Below, piece by piece: positions 39,027-49,411 of a DNA stretch of 64,000 nucleotides (positions within the stretch are counted from its first letter, which is position 1; the number at the start of each line of letters is the position of its first letter). The stretch is from Longimicrobiales bacterium (GTDB lineage Bacteria > Gemmatimonadota > Gemmatimonadetes > Longimicrobiales > Gaopeijiaceae): NCBI GenBank assembly GCA_958296005.1, contig CATQHQ010000001.1, forward strand, positions 636,134 through 700,133, in the 5' to 3' direction. The translations under genes were made by a program, and so were the position numbers. Below the pieces are notes generated by a model. That model ran no database searches, was not told where the DNA came from, and saw nothing but the letters and a program-made list of their open reading frames with translations.

Positions 39027-40804
39027 CCGATGCTCCGCCGGGCCAGCTGGTCCACGATGTAGTCGGCGGCCCGCCAGGCGATCGCCATGATCGAGAGGGT
39101 TGGGTTCTTGTCGGCGTTGGAGACGAAGCAACCGCCGTCGGTCACGAAGAGGTTGGGGACCTCCCACGACTGGCAGTACTGGTTCAGCACCGAGTCTCCG
39201 GGCGTGTCGCCCATGCGCGTGCCGCCCACCTCGTGGATGATCTGTCCCCCTTTGGAGATCGCCTTTGTCCCGTCGGTGTGGACGGCGCCCAGGACGGTCC
39301 CGCCCATCTGGTCCACGATCTCCGCAAAGGTTTGGTGCATGTGGACGGCCTGGCGCAGCTCGTGATCCGACCACCGCCAGTGGAAGCGCAGGACCGGGAT
39401 GCCGTAGCGGTCCACCCGGTCGGAGTCGAGCTCGCACCAACAGTCGTCGTTGGGGATCATCTCCCCCCGGCCGTCGAAGAAGAGGAAGCTTCCGTAGTAG
39501 CGTCGGCAGTCCTCCTTGAAGCGCTGGCCGTAGCTGCCGCCGGTAAGGGGCTCGACGCCGGAGAAGGCGCCGAAGCCGGGCATCCGCCGCCCCCCGCCGA
39601 ACTCGATGTGGTACCCACGCGGGAAGTTCAGTCGGCCCGCCTGCTGCTCGCCGTAGAGCCACCACGGCATGTACATGTGCATCCCCGACGCGCCGTCTTC
39701 GTTGTGGGGCGGCAACCCCTCCAGCGCGGGAAGATGGGCCTGGAGGCCAGCGCCCACCGTGTCCATCAGATACTTGCCCACCAACCCCGAGGAGTTGGCC
39801 AGTCCGTCTGGGAAGAGAGTGCTGGACGAGTTGAGTAGTATGCGTGCCGACTCGCAGGCGCTCGCCGCCAGCACCACGACCCGGGCTCCGACGAACTCGT
39901 CGACCAGGGTTGCCTTGTCCACGTAGTGCACGCCGGTAGCGCGGCCTTGGGCGTCGACGGTCACCTCCCGCACCATGGCGCCGGTGCGCACCTCCAGGTT
40001 GCCCGTCGCCAGGGCAGGGGGCAGCAGCACGGTGGTGGACTGGAAGTTGGCTCGAATCGAGCAGCCGCGTCCGCACGGGGTCGCCCAGTAGCAGGCGGCC
40101 CGTCCCCGCATCGAGTCGGCAACGACGTCCCGTGCCAGCGCGTTGTCCGGGAAGAGTTCGCCAGGAAGGCGGTTCGCGTCCTGGGTTTGGGTCAAGATCG
40201 CCAAGTGGGCGGGGATGACAGGAATGCCCAGACGGCGGCATGCCTTCCGCGTCAGGAGCTCGTAGGCGCGGGGCTTCGGTGGCGGTTGGAGGACTCCGGG
40301 GGACGAGTTGGGGGTGTTCTCCAGCCCCTCGTTGGACCCGTAGACGCCGATCAGGGATTCGGTCTTGTCGTAGTACGGTGCCAGGTCGTCGTAGGAGATC
40401 GGCCAGTCGAAGCCCAGGCCGTCCCGGCTCCGCGGCTTGAAGTCGTACTCGCCCATGCGGAGGGAGATGCGGCCCCAGTGGTTGGTGCGTCCCCCGAGCA
40501 TCCGCGAGCGCCACCACATGAACTCGGAGCCGTCGGCCACCGAGTAGGGCTCGCCGGGAACCTGCCATCCTCCGTCCACGGTGGCGTCGTAGAAACCGAA
40601 AGGCTTTTCCGGCGTGCCCGCCCCCCGCAGGGGAGCGTCCTTCGGGAGCTGAAACATGGGCGTCTCCCGAAGCGGGTCGTAGTGGCGGCCCGCCTCCAGC
40701 AGGAGCACCCTCAGCCCGGAGGCGGCAAGAACGAACGCAGTCATGGCGCCGCCGGCCCCGGAGCCGGCGACGATGGCGTCGTAACGCTCCTGCCGCTTCC
40801 TCAC
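39023..40804 (-). CDS. GMC family FAD oxidoreductase (large subunit partner of GDH subunit 3)
   Basis: DAIVAGSGAGGAMTAFVLAASGLRVLLLEAG; C-terminal GGTRMGDTPGDSVLNQYCQSWEVPNLFVTDGGCFVSNADKNPTLSIMAIAWRAADYI. Confidence 0.9.
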   Translation of the reverse strand: MRKRQERYDAIVAGSGAGGAMTAFVLAASGLRVLLLEAGRHYDPLRETPMFQLPKDAPLRGAGTPEKPFGFYDATVDGGWQVPGEPYSVADGSEFMWWRSRMLGGRTNHWGRISLRMGEYDFKPRSRDGLGFDWPISYDDLAPYYDKTESLIGVYGSNEGLENTPNSSPGVLQPPPKPRAYELLTRKACRRLGIPVIPAHLAILTQTQDANRLPGELFPDNALARDVVADSMRGRAACYWATPCGRGCSIRANFQSTTVLLPPALATGNLEVRTGAMVREVTVDAQGRATGVHYVDKATLVDEFVGARVVVLAASACESARILLNSSSTLFPDGLANSSGLVGKYLMDTVGAGLQAHLPALEGLPPHNEDGASGMHMYMPWWLYGEQQAGRLNFPRGYHIEFGGGRRMPGFGAFSGVEPLTGGSYGQRFKEDCRRYYGSFLFFDGRGEMIPNDDCWCELDSDRVDRYGIPVLRFHWRWSDHELRQAVHMHQTFAEIVDQMGGTVLGAVHTDGTKAISKGGQIIHEVGGTRMGDTPGDSVLNQYCQSWEVPNLFVTDGGCFVSNADKNPTLSIMAIAWRAADYIVDQLARRSIG

Positions 40805-40811
40805 GCGCTCC

Positions 40812-41741
40812 CTAGCCGTCCCCGCCGCCGCTGCCGTCCCCGTCGTCGCCCGGTGGGGCGGGCGCCACCCGGTCGGCCCTGTAGGTGGGCACCTCGAACA
40901 CGTAGGGGCTGGCGGGCGTGGCAACCCGGAAGTTGCCCTCCTGTTCCGTCAGGAAGAGCGACGCCACCTCCTCGCCGTCTGCGTTCGTCGCCTGCACGCT
41001 GCGGTCCGCCTCCCCGTCGTCGCTCGGCCGCTCGGCGTCCTCGGGCGCGAACCCCGTCGCCCGCAACCCCGACAACTCCTGCAGGATGTTCCGCACCGTG
41101 GTGGCATCGGCTTCGTCGTCGCCCACCATCCATGTCGACTCCGAGCGCTCGAACAACGTCTCGTCGCCGTCCCGGGTCACCCGGATGCTGGCGATGGCGG
41201 CGGTGTCGGCCCGGAGCACGATCTTGTCCCGCCAATCCAGCAGCGAGCGAGCTGCCGCGGAGCGCAGGTCGCCCTGGATCAGGCTGGCCACGTCCTCGTC
41301 GGGCAGGCGAGCGTAGGCGGTGCGGAAGCGCGTGCCGGCCTTCCCCAGCAGCACCCGAACGTCGTCGTCTACCGCCAGCGTCCAGGCGCTGTCCGCGTCC
41401 AGCCCGAGCCGCCCGTGGTTCGCCGGGTTGGTGGCCGCCACGGAAGCGACTTCCGCTTCCTCCAACGCCCGCAGCAGCCGCGAGACCGCTCCCGAGTCCG
41501 CCTCGAAGCCGTTGACGCTCCACTGGGTCCCCTCCCGCAGAAGGCGGATCGTGTCCCGGGGACCGGTAATCTCCACCTGCGACACCAGCACTGGGTCGAT
41601 CTCCTCCAGCGCCGCCGCCAGACCCGGATCGCCGCCGGGTGCGCCGCCGCCGACCCTGCCGCCCAGCACCACGGACAGCCCGTACAGAAGCGCCACCGAC
41701 GCTAGGAAGTAGAGGGACATCCGCAACGTCTTCTCGCTCAC
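40812..41741 (-). CDS. DUF4340 domain-containing protein
   Basis: VEITGPRDTIRLLREGTQWSVNGFEADSGAVSRLLRAL; GTG start overlapping the upstream gene stop. Confidence 0.75.
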   Translation of the reverse strand: MSEKTLRMSLYFLASVALLYGLSVVLGGRVGGGAPGGDPGLAAALEEIDPVLVSQVEITGPRDTIRLLREGTQWSVNGFEADSGAVSRLLRALEEAEVASVAATNPANHGRLGLDADSAWTLAVDDDVRVLLGKAGTRFRTAYARLPDEDVASLIQGDLRSAAARSLLDWRDKIVLRADTAAIASIRVTRDGDETLFERSESTWMVGDDEADATTVRNILQELSGLRATGFAPEDAERPSDDGEADRSVQATNADGEEVASLFLTEQEGNFRVATPASPYVFEVPTYRADRVAPAPPGDDGDGSGGGDG

Positions 41742-44011
41742 GACCGGCCTCCTTCCCGCCACCGACGCTCCGCCCGCGCTCCCCGTCCGGTTACGCGAGC
41801 GAAGCCGAAGAGGATGAACACCAGGGGCACGCCCACCAGCGACCCCCACTTCAGCATGCCCTGGTCGACTTCGGAGTCGAAGACCAGCGCGGGAGGTTGC
41901 CGGTTCTTGGACCGTATCCCGATCAGGGCTTCGTCCTGGACCAGCCAGTCCACCGCGTTGGCCGCGAAGGCGAGGTTCTGGGGGCTGCTCTGGACGAAGT
42001 TGTCTTCCAGGAAATCCCCGTCGCCCACCGCGACGATCCGTCCACCCCGGGTCTCGCCGCCGTCGTTGCCTTCGCCGCTGCCGCTTTCTTCAGCCAGTCC
42101 GGGGTCCACAGCTACCGCCAGCACCTGCACCGCCAGATCCGCCTCGGTGAAGGGGATCTCTATGCTGGGGTCGATCATGCCGCCGCCCGGACGCGCTCCC
42201 CCAGCCTCGGTGGTGGTCCACAATGCGGTGATCGTCGGGTCGTCCTCCTCCCACCGGAAGGGGGCCGCCCACCCCAGCGTCAGGTTCTCCAGGTCGCGGT
42301 TGGTGGCGTGGGGCTGGCCCCGGAACGTGATCGGCCACAGGGGATAGGGCCGGATCACGTTGAATATCCCCTGTCGGCCCATCGACACCGACTGGGACGA
42401 GCGCAGGTCGAAGACCATCTGGGACGTGAGCTCCACTCCTCGCGCTGAAAGCAGGTCCTCCAGCCCGGTGGTCACCGGCACGGACACGAGACCCTCCTGC
42501 GGGTTGATGGCGTGGCGGTCCAGAAGGAGCAGCGCCGCCCCGCCAGCGTCCAAGTACTCCCCCACTGCCGACGACACCTCGTCGGAGACCGGCTGGCCCG
42601 GCGCCGCCACCACGAGCATGTCGATGGTGTCGGGCCGCAGGACTCCCGCCGAGTCGTTCTCGATGTCCAGCGAAGTGACGTGGTACCGGTCCGCAATAGC
42701 CTGCCGGAACAACCGGTAGTGGAACGGCTCCTTGGCTTCGAAGCCCGACATGAACGCCACTGTGGGCGTCTGCTCCGTGGTCATCGCCGCCACCGCCGAC
42801 ACGAGACGAAACTCCAGGTCGTCGGCTCGGTCCACGAAGGGGATCACCTCCTGCTCGTCGGCGTAGGTGACAGCCAGCCCGAAGTATCCCCGCTTGACCT
42901 GAAGCTCGTCGTCGCGCAAGACGTTGAACTCGATCGGGGCGATCCCCAGCGACCTGGCCTCTTCGTCCGCTTCCTCGTCGTCGTCGGGGTTGATCTCCTC
43001 CGCGGCCAGCATCCCGTTGGAGGCGTTGTCCAGGTCCGCCACCAAGTCCCGCACGTCCCGAAGGAGCAGCTGGACCTCGGGCGGCAGGTCGTCGCTCACG
43101 AAGAGCTTGAGGTTCACCACGTCGTCCAGGGCGCCCATGATCTGGCGGCTGCCGTCGGAGAGGGTGAAGAGGTTGTCGCGGGTCAGGTCCAGCCGCCCGC
43201 GGATGTGGCTCCCGAGCAGGTTCAGGATCAGTACGCCCGCGGTGATGACGGCGGTGCCCAGCTTAAGACGGCGGAAGGCGTCGCCCTGGCGGCTGAGCCT
43301 CTCCCGCCCCAACGCCGCCACCGCCAAGAGGAGGAAGAGGCCGCAGGTGGATGCGAAGTAGAGCAGGTCGCGGAGGTCCACCACGCCCCGGGCCACGTTC
43401 TCGAAGTGGCTGATCACAGACAGCTGGACGGCCCATCCGCCGATCAGCCTGGGCAACCCGATCTGGACGATCGGCGTTCCGATGAGCACGAGCACGAAGC
43501 AGGTGAAGGCGCCGAAGATGAAGGCGGTGATCTGGTTGCGGGTCATCGACGACGCCCAGATCCCGACTGCGGTCATCTGGGCGGCCAGCAGCAGCGCGCC
43601 GGCGTACTGAGCCACCATGATCCCGGCGTCGGCCTCGGAGGCCAGAAGGATGCCGACAGCCATGGGAAGGGTTCCCGCCAGGGTGATCCCCACGAACGCA
43701 AGGTTGCCCAGGAACTTGCCCAGTACGATCTCGGTCTCGGTGAGGGGCTGGGCGACCAGCCACTCCAGCGTCCGGCTGCGACGCTCTTCCGCCAAGCTCT
43801 TCATGGCGACCGCCGGAACGAACACCACGAAGAGCCACGGAAGCAGATCGAAGAACGGGCGAAGGGTCCCCGCGCTCATGGCGAAGAGCGACCGGAGGGA
43901 GATGTAGAGACCGAGACCCAGGAATGCGACGGCCAAGACGTAGGCGGTCGGCTGATCGAAGAAGCTCCGCACCTCCCGCCGAGCCACGAGAAGGGTCTGC
44001 TTGATCACCAT
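41738..44011 (-). CDS. ABC-2 permease fused to GldG-like ABC-type uncharacterized domain
   Basis: Permease N-half (MVIKQTLLVARREVRSFF...) continuous with ITAGVLILNLLGSHIRGRLDLTRDNLFTLSDGSRQIM... GldG-like region. Confidence 0.82.
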   Translation of the reverse strand: MVIKQTLLVARREVRSFFDQPTAYVLAVAFLGLGLYISLRSLFAMSAGTLRPFFDLLPWLFVVFVPAVAMKSLAEERRSRTLEWLVAQPLTETEIVLGKFLGNLAFVGITLAGTLPMAVGILLASEADAGIMVAQYAGALLLAAQMTAVGIWASSMTRNQITAFIFGAFTCFVLVLIGTPIVQIGLPRLIGGWAVQLSVISHFENVARGVVDLRDLLYFASTCGLFLLLAVAALGRERLSRQGDAFRRLKLGTAVITAGVLILNLLGSHIRGRLDLTRDNLFTLSDGSRQIMGALDDVVNLKLFVSDDLPPEVQLLLRDVRDLVADLDNASNGMLAAEEINPDDDEEADEEARSLGIAPIEFNVLRDDELQVKRGYFGLAVTYADEQEVIPFVDRADDLEFRLVSAVAAMTTEQTPTVAFMSGFEAKEPFHYRLFRQAIADRYHVTSLDIENDSAGVLRPDTIDMLVVAAPGQPVSDEVSSAVGEYLDAGGAALLLLDRHAINPQEGLVSVPVTTGLEDLLSARGVELTSQMVFDLRSSQSVSMGRQGIFNVIRPYPLWPITFRGQPHATNRDLENLTLGWAAPFRWEEDDPTITALWTTTEAGGARPGGGMIDPSIEIPFTEADLAVQVLAVAVDPGLAEESGSGEGNDGGETRGGRIVAVGDGDFLEDNFVQSSPQNLAFAANAVDWLVQDEALIGIRSKNRQPPALVFDSEVDQGMLKWGSLVGVPLVFILFGFARVTGRGARAERRWREGGRS

Positions 44012-44943
44012 CCGTCCTTCTCCGATGCCGTCGTCAGTTCGCGGAAGAGCTGCTCCAGGTTGGTCTTCTCTCGGCGCAGCTCCCACAGCACCCACCCCCT
44101 GGAGGTCGCCAGCTGGAAGATGTCGGGGCGAAGCTCCCGGTCGGCGGGTGCTTCCAGGCACACCCGCAGCCGGCCGTTCACGGTCTCCACCGAGTAGTCG
44201 GCAACGCCCGGCAACACCCGCAGGCCCTCCGCCACGCCGTCGCCCTCGGCCTCCACGGTGTAGCGAGCGCCGCCCTTGCCCGCGTCCAGGAGCTCGGCCA
44301 CGGTGCCGTCGGCGACGATTGCACCCTTGGAGATGATCAGCAGGCGGTCGCAGGTGGCCTCCACCTCCTGCATGACGTGGGTGCTGAGGATGACGGTGCG
44401 CTCGCTGCCCAGGGAGTTCATCAGCTTGCGTATCTCGACCCGCTGGTTGGGATCGAGGCCCTCGGTCGGCTCGTCGAGGACCAGGATCTCCGGCTGGTGG
44501 AGGATCGCTCCGGCCATGCCGGTCCGTTGCCGGTAGCCCTTGGACAGCTCGCTGATGGGGCGAAAGAACACGTCCTCCAGTCCCGTTTCCTCCACTGCGA
44601 CGCCGATCCCGCTCCGGGCTTGGGCCTCGTCCATTCCCCGGAGGCGCGCCACGAACTCGAGGAACTCGCAGACGAGCATCTCGTCGTACAGCGGGTTCGC
44701 CTCGGGGAGGTACCCCACCCGGACCTTCGCAGCGGTCAAGTCGTTCGCGATGGGTGCGCCGTCGAAGCGGATCTCGCCCTCGTCGGGCTGCAACGTGCCC
44801 GTAAGCATCCGCATGGTGGTCGTCTTGCCGGCTCCGTTGGGTCCCAAGAAGCCCACGACTTCGCCTCGTCTCACCTCGAAGCTGGCCCTGTCGACCGCCA
44901 CAAGGGAGTCGTAGCGCTTGGTCACCCCTTCGACCGAGATCAT
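44005..44943 (-). CDS. ABC transporter ATP-binding protein (GldA-like)
   Basis: GPNGAGKTTTMRMLTGTLQPDEG, SKGYRQRTGMAGAILHQPEILVLDEPTEGLDPNQ. Confidence 0.9.
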   Translation of the reverse strand: MISVEGVTKRYDSLVAVDRASFEVRRGEVVGFLGPNGAGKTTTMRMLTGTLQPDEGEIRFDGAPIANDLTAAKVRVGYLPEANPLYDEMLVCEFLEFVARLRGMDEAQARSGIGVAVEETGLEDVFFRPISELSKGYRQRTGMAGAILHQPEILVLDEPTEGLDPNQRVEIRKLMNSLGSERTVILSTHVMQEVEATCDRLLIISKGAIVADGTVAELLDAGKGGARYTVEAEGDGVAEGLRVLPGVADYSVETVNGRLRVCLEAPADRELRPDIFQLATSRGWVLWELRREKTNLEQLFRELTTASEKDGW

Positions 44944-45406
44944 TCGCCCTCCTGTGCTTGGTGGTTTCTGTCGCTTGACGGTTCCGCAACGCAAGAAACC
45001 GCATCCGCCGAACGGCCGACGCGGTTTACCACCAGCGTGAATGGGAACCGTCGCTGGTATATTCCGTTCCCGTCAGCGCTTAGGTCATTTGGGAAGATTC
45101 TAATAAGGCCGAAAGGGGTTGTCCAGTGGGAGATCGGGGCCGCGTCCCGCGTGCGCTCTCGCCGTCCCAGCAGGGAACGGCGCGCCGTCTTGCCCCGCGC
45201 CGGAAGCGGCCCAATCTTACTCCGTGGCCGGGTGCTTCGTTCGGCCTTCTCCCTGGGCTTGGTCTCGCGACCGGCCCGGGCTTGACCGCTTCGTTGCCGA
45301 GCCGTGGCGGAAGGGCGGATGTGGCGTGTATATCGTTCGGTACCCAAGCAATCAATCCGAGAGGCTCGACCTCTCCAAGCCGGAACCAAAGAGGAGGAAC
45401 AACGGG

Positions 45407-48151
45407 ATGAAGCTGTTTCGCATGAGCGTACCGCTGCTGTTTCTGGCCGCGCCTCTAGGTGCCCAAGAGACCGGGACCGTGACCGGGGCCGTGACGGCCG
45501 GTGGCACCGGCGTCGAGAGCGCCCAGGTCGTACTGTCCCAGACCGAGACCGGTGCCCAGTACGGCGGGCTCGCCAACCAGAGCGGGCGCTACAATATCGT
45601 CGGCGTGCCTGCGGGCACCTACAACGTTTCGGTCCATCTGATCGGCTTTACCGCCGAGTCCCAGCGGGTCGCCGTGGAGGCCGGGGGAACTGCGATCGTG
45701 GACTTCGCGATGGCCTCGTCGGCGGTGTCGCTGGGGGGGATCGAGGTTCTGGCCGAACGAGCGGAGGAGCGCCGAACGCCGGTCGCCTTCACGGACGTCT
45801 CCAAGGCTCAGATCCAGACCCAGCTGGGCTCCCGGGACCTGCCGCTGGTCCTGAGCGTCACGCCGTCCGTCTACTCAACGGCCCAAGGCGGAGGCGCTGG
45901 AGACGCCCGGATCAACGTCCGGGGCTTCAGCCAGCGCAACACTGCGGTGATGATCAACGGCGTGCCCGTCAACGACATGGAAAACGGGTGGGTCTACTGG
46001 TCCAACTGGGACGGCTTGGGCGACGCCGCCACCAGCATCCAGCTCCAGCGGGGGCTGAGCGCGGTGAACCTGGCCACGCCCTCGATCGGCGGCACCCTCA
46101 ACGTGATCACCGACCCTAGCCAGCAGGCGCCGGGCTACAACTTCAAGCAGGAGTTCGGCAGCGGGAACTTCCTGAAGACGACGATGACGGCTTCCACGGG
46201 CCAGGTCGGGAAGTTCGCCATGACAGCCTCGGGGGTCCGCAAGACCGGGGACGGCCTGATCGACGGGACGTGGACCGACGCCTGGTCCTACTACGTGGCG
46301 TCCCAGTACCGGATCAGCGACAGCAACCGGCTGGAGCTGTACGCGGTAGGCGCGCCGCAGCGCCACGGCCAGAACCTGTACAAGCTCAACTTGGCCACCC
46401 TCAACCGGGACTTCGCCGCCGGCCTGGACGACTATGATCCAGCGGCTTTGGATCGCTTCTCCACCGAGGCGGGCCGCTACTGGAGCCCCAACGTGGGCGG
46501 CGTGAGCTCGTCCTACACCGGACGCCAGTACACGAGCACCGGTCCGGGCGCCGGCGTCTTCAGCCGGCACAGCCGGAACTTCATCAACGAACGGGAGAAC
46601 TACTTTCACAAGCCGCAGGTCAACCTGAACTGGTATTCGTACTTCGGGAACGGCCTGACCATGAACACGGTGGCCTACTACTCCGGCGGCAACGGCGGCG
46701 GCACCGGCACCTACGGCTCGCTGCGCTGGGACTACACCTACGGCCAGCGCTTCGCGGACTGGAACGCCACCATCGAGCGGAACCGCGGCAACGACGGCGG
46801 CGCGTCCTCGGGGATCCTGCGCAACTCGGTGAACAACCAGGACACCTGGGGCGCCATCGCCAAGCTCAAGAAGGACTTTGCCAACGGCCTCGTCACCGAG
46901 GTGGGCGTGGACTGGCGGACCGCCACCATCGAGCACTACCGGGAAATCCGGGACCTGCTGGGCGGCAGCCACTACAACGACTGCTTCCGGGGCTGCAGCT
47001 CCGACTTCTGGACCGAGGCCCAGGGCGACCGAGGGCTGGGCGACAAGATCCACTACCACAACGAGAACGACGTAAACTGGGTCGGCGCGCACCTGCAGGC
47101 GGAGAAGTCCTCGCAGGCAGGGTCGTTCTACGGGATGGCCGGCGTGTCGCGGATCTCCTACGACTTCACCGACTTCTTCACGAGGGGCCCGGGCGGAGGC
47201 AACCTGGAGCTGAGCAGCGGCGGCATCAGCGGCTACCAGTTCAAGGGCGGCGCGGTGCGGAACGTGAGCCCCGAGTGGTCGATCTACAGCAACGCCGGGT
47301 ACGTCTCGAAGGTGCCGATCTTCGACGGCGTCATCGACGACAACAACGGCGAGCTGGTCGCGGACCCCAAGAACGAGAGGTTCCTGTCCTTCGAGGCCGG
47401 TGCGCGGTTCCGTTCGCTGAACAGAGGGTTCTCCTTGGACGCCAACGTCTACTTCACCCAGTGGAACGACCGCACCCGCATCGAGCGCGACCGGATCTCC
47501 GAAGACGTGAACGTGCTGGTCAACTTGCTAGGCGTCGATGCGCGCCACATGGGCGTGGAGCTGGAAGGCGCCTTCCAGCCAGCCGACTACATGCGCTTCG
47601 ACGCTGCGATGTCGTGGGGCGACTGGACGCACACCAACAACCCGTCGGGCACGTTCAGACGGGAGGATCGCCAAGGAGAGACCGAGACCAGAACCTACTA
47701 CTTGACCGGGCTGCTTGTGGGCGACGCTCCCCAGTTCCAGGTCGCCTACGCTCTCTCCCTCTTCCCGACGGGCGGACTGTACGTGCAGGCCGTGGGGAAG
47801 ACCTTCGGCAAGCACTACGCCAACTACGACCTCTTCGGCCGCACCAGCAACGTTGACGAGGGCATTCAGTCCTGGCGCGCGCCGGGGTACTCCGTCTTCG
47901 ACATGCACGCCTCGTATCGGCTCTCGTCCGAGATGACGTCGGCGTTCGGCGGCAACGTTCGACTCTTCCTCCACGTGTTCAACATCTTCGACACGGTCTA
48001 CGTGCAGGACGCCAGCGACAACTCCCGCTTCAACGGCTACCGCGACGACGCGGAGCGTGAACGGGGCTCGCTCAGCCACAAGGCCGACGACGCGGAAGTC
48101 TTCCTAGGCTTCCCCCGGTCGCTGAACTTCGGCTTCCAGATCATGCACTAG
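45407..48151 (+). CDS. TonB-dependent receptor with N-terminal carboxypeptidase-regulatory-like domain
   Basis: GTVTGAVTAGGTGVESAQVVLSQTETGAQYGGLANQSGRYNIVGVPAGTYNV; plug VYSTAQGGGAGDARINVRGFSQRNTAVMINGVPVND. Confidence 0.9.
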   Translation: MKLFRMSVPLLFLAAPLGAQETGTVTGAVTAGGTGVESAQVVLSQTETGAQYGGLANQSGRYNIVGVPAGTYNVSVHLIGFTAESQRVAVEAGGTAIVDFAMASSAVSLGGIEVLAERAEERRTPVAFTDVSKAQIQTQLGSRDLPLVLSVTPSVYSTAQGGGAGDARINVRGFSQRNTAVMINGVPVNDMENGWVYWSNWDGLGDAATSIQLQRGLSAVNLATPSIGGTLNVITDPSQQAPGYNFKQEFGSGNFLKTTMTASTGQVGKFAMTASGVRKTGDGLIDGTWTDAWSYYVASQYRISDSNRLELYAVGAPQRHGQNLYKLNLATLNRDFAAGLDDYDPAALDRFSTEAGRYWSPNVGGVSSSYTGRQYTSTGPGAGVFSRHSRNFINERENYFHKPQVNLNWYSYFGNGLTMNTVAYYSGGNGGGTGTYGSLRWDYTYGQRFADWNATIERNRGNDGGASSGILRNSVNNQDTWGAIAKLKKDFANGLVTEVGVDWRTATIEHYREIRDLLGGSHYNDCFRGCSSDFWTEAQGDRGLGDKIHYHNENDVNWVGAHLQAEKSSQAGSFYGMAGVSRISYDFTDFFTRGPGGGNLELSSGGISGYQFKGGAVRNVSPEWSIYSNAGYVSKVPIFDGVIDDNNGELVADPKNERFLSFEAGARFRSLNRGFSLDANVYFTQWNDRTRIERDRISEDVNVLVNLLGVDARHMGVELEGAFQPADYMRFDAAMSWGDWTHTNNPSGTFRREDRQGETETRTYYLTGLLVGDAPQFQVAYALSLFPTGGLYVQAVGKTFGKHYANYDLFGRTSNVDEGIQSWRAPGYSVFDMHASYRLSSEMTSAFGGNVRLFLHVFNIFDTVYVQDASDNSRFNGYRDDAERERGSLSHKADDAEVFLGFPRSLNFGFQIMH

Positions 48152-48179
48152 CGCGCGGGGCCGGGCGGCGCGGCTCGCT

Positions 48180-48961
48180 TCAAGGACCGCGCCCGCCCGG
48201 CTTCAGCCCTACCATCCCAATCCGGCGGCGCAGCAGGGGCACGAAGCGTTGTCCCAGGCGCTCGAGCACGCGCAGGCCGGGGAGGTGGGACTCGGCGAAG
48301 CGGGCGGTCTCGATCTCGAAGCCGGCTGCGGTCAGGAGTCCCTTCATTCGGGTCATGGACTTGTAGTCCACGTGGCTGACGTCCCGCTTCAGCACGATGT
48401 CGTGGTTCTTGAGGACCTCGAGGAAGTGGCTTCGGCACGGCGTCCAGACGACCAGCCTGCCCCCTGGCTTCAGCACGCGGTGCGCTTCCGCGACGACGGC
48501 CCCGGAGTCGGCCGGGTAGAGGTGCTCGAAGAGGTCGGCCGCCACCACCACGTCGAAGCTCTCGGCGGCTAGGCCGGTGTCCCGGGCGTCGCCCACCCGA
48601 AACGCCACGTTGTCGAAGCCCGCCTGGGCCAAGTGGGCGTTGCACTCGGCGACGGCCCGCTCGGCGAAGTCCACTCCCACGACTTCCTTGGCTAGCGGGG
48701 CCAGGGCGCAGCTGATCGTTCCCCAGCCGCAACCCAGGTCAAGCACTCGATCCGCCGGGCCGGGCGAGTGGAGCGAGAGCACCATGCGAACCCGGTAGCG
48801 CTGAAAGGGGCTCTGGAAGTCCCGAAGGTGGGCCGCCCCCTCGAAGTACGTCGTCTCGTTGTAGTACGCCCTGCCGATCCGTCCGGCGGTCGCGTCTTGT
48901 CCGGCGGCCGCGTTCCGTCCGGCGGCTGCGTCCCTCGGAAAGTTGGCCGGGTTGCCGGAGG
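48180..48961 (-). CDS. SAM-dependent methyltransferase (class I); 5' end uncertain
   Basis: VLDLGCGWGTISCALAPLAKEVVGVDFAERAV; no clear ATG/GTG start between rpsN stop and the domain. Confidence 0.75.
48885..48938 (-). repeat. 18-bp direct repeats between rpsN and methyltransferase
   Basis: Minus-strand units GCCGCCGGACGGAACGCG / GCCGCCGGACAAGACGCG / ACCGCCGGACGGATCGGC. Confidence 0.75.
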
Positions 48962-48964
48962 ACC

Positions 48965-49270
48965 CTACCAGGAAGACTTGCGGACGCCGGGGATCAAGCC
49001 GTGGAGCGACATGTCCCGAAACGCGATTCTCGAGAGCCCGAACTTGCCGATGAACCCTCTGGGGCGACCGGACATCTGGCACCGGTTGCGGTAGCGTACG
49101 GCGGCGGAGTCGCGGGGGAGGGACCGGAGCGCGGCCATCGCCTCCCGCTTCTCGCGAGCGGTGGCGTCCGGGTTCTTCACGACGGCCGTCAGCTTCTGCC
49201 GGCGCTCGGTGTACTTGGCGACCAGTCGCGCCCTCTCGTCGTTCCTTTGCAGCTTGCCCTTCTTGGCCAT
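48965..49270 (-). CDS. rpsN: 30S ribosomal protein S14
   Basis: 101 aa, [41 protein letters not shown]-terminus. Confidence 0.95.
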   Translation of the reverse strand: MAKKGKLQRNDERARLVAKYTERRQKLTAVVKNPDATAREKREAMAALRSLPRDSAAVRYRNRCQMSGRPRGFIGKFGLSRIAFRDMSLHGLIPGVRKSSW

Positions 49271-49411
49271 TCTGGGGCGCTTCTCTCGTGGTTCGGGCTC
49301 GGGACGCCCGGCGAGTCCGGGGCACCGAAGGATTGGAAAGATAGGGAAGACGGCGGTTAGGTCAACGGGGCGGGGCAGGCGGCGACCGTCCCGACCCGCG
49401 TTGCCGGGCCT

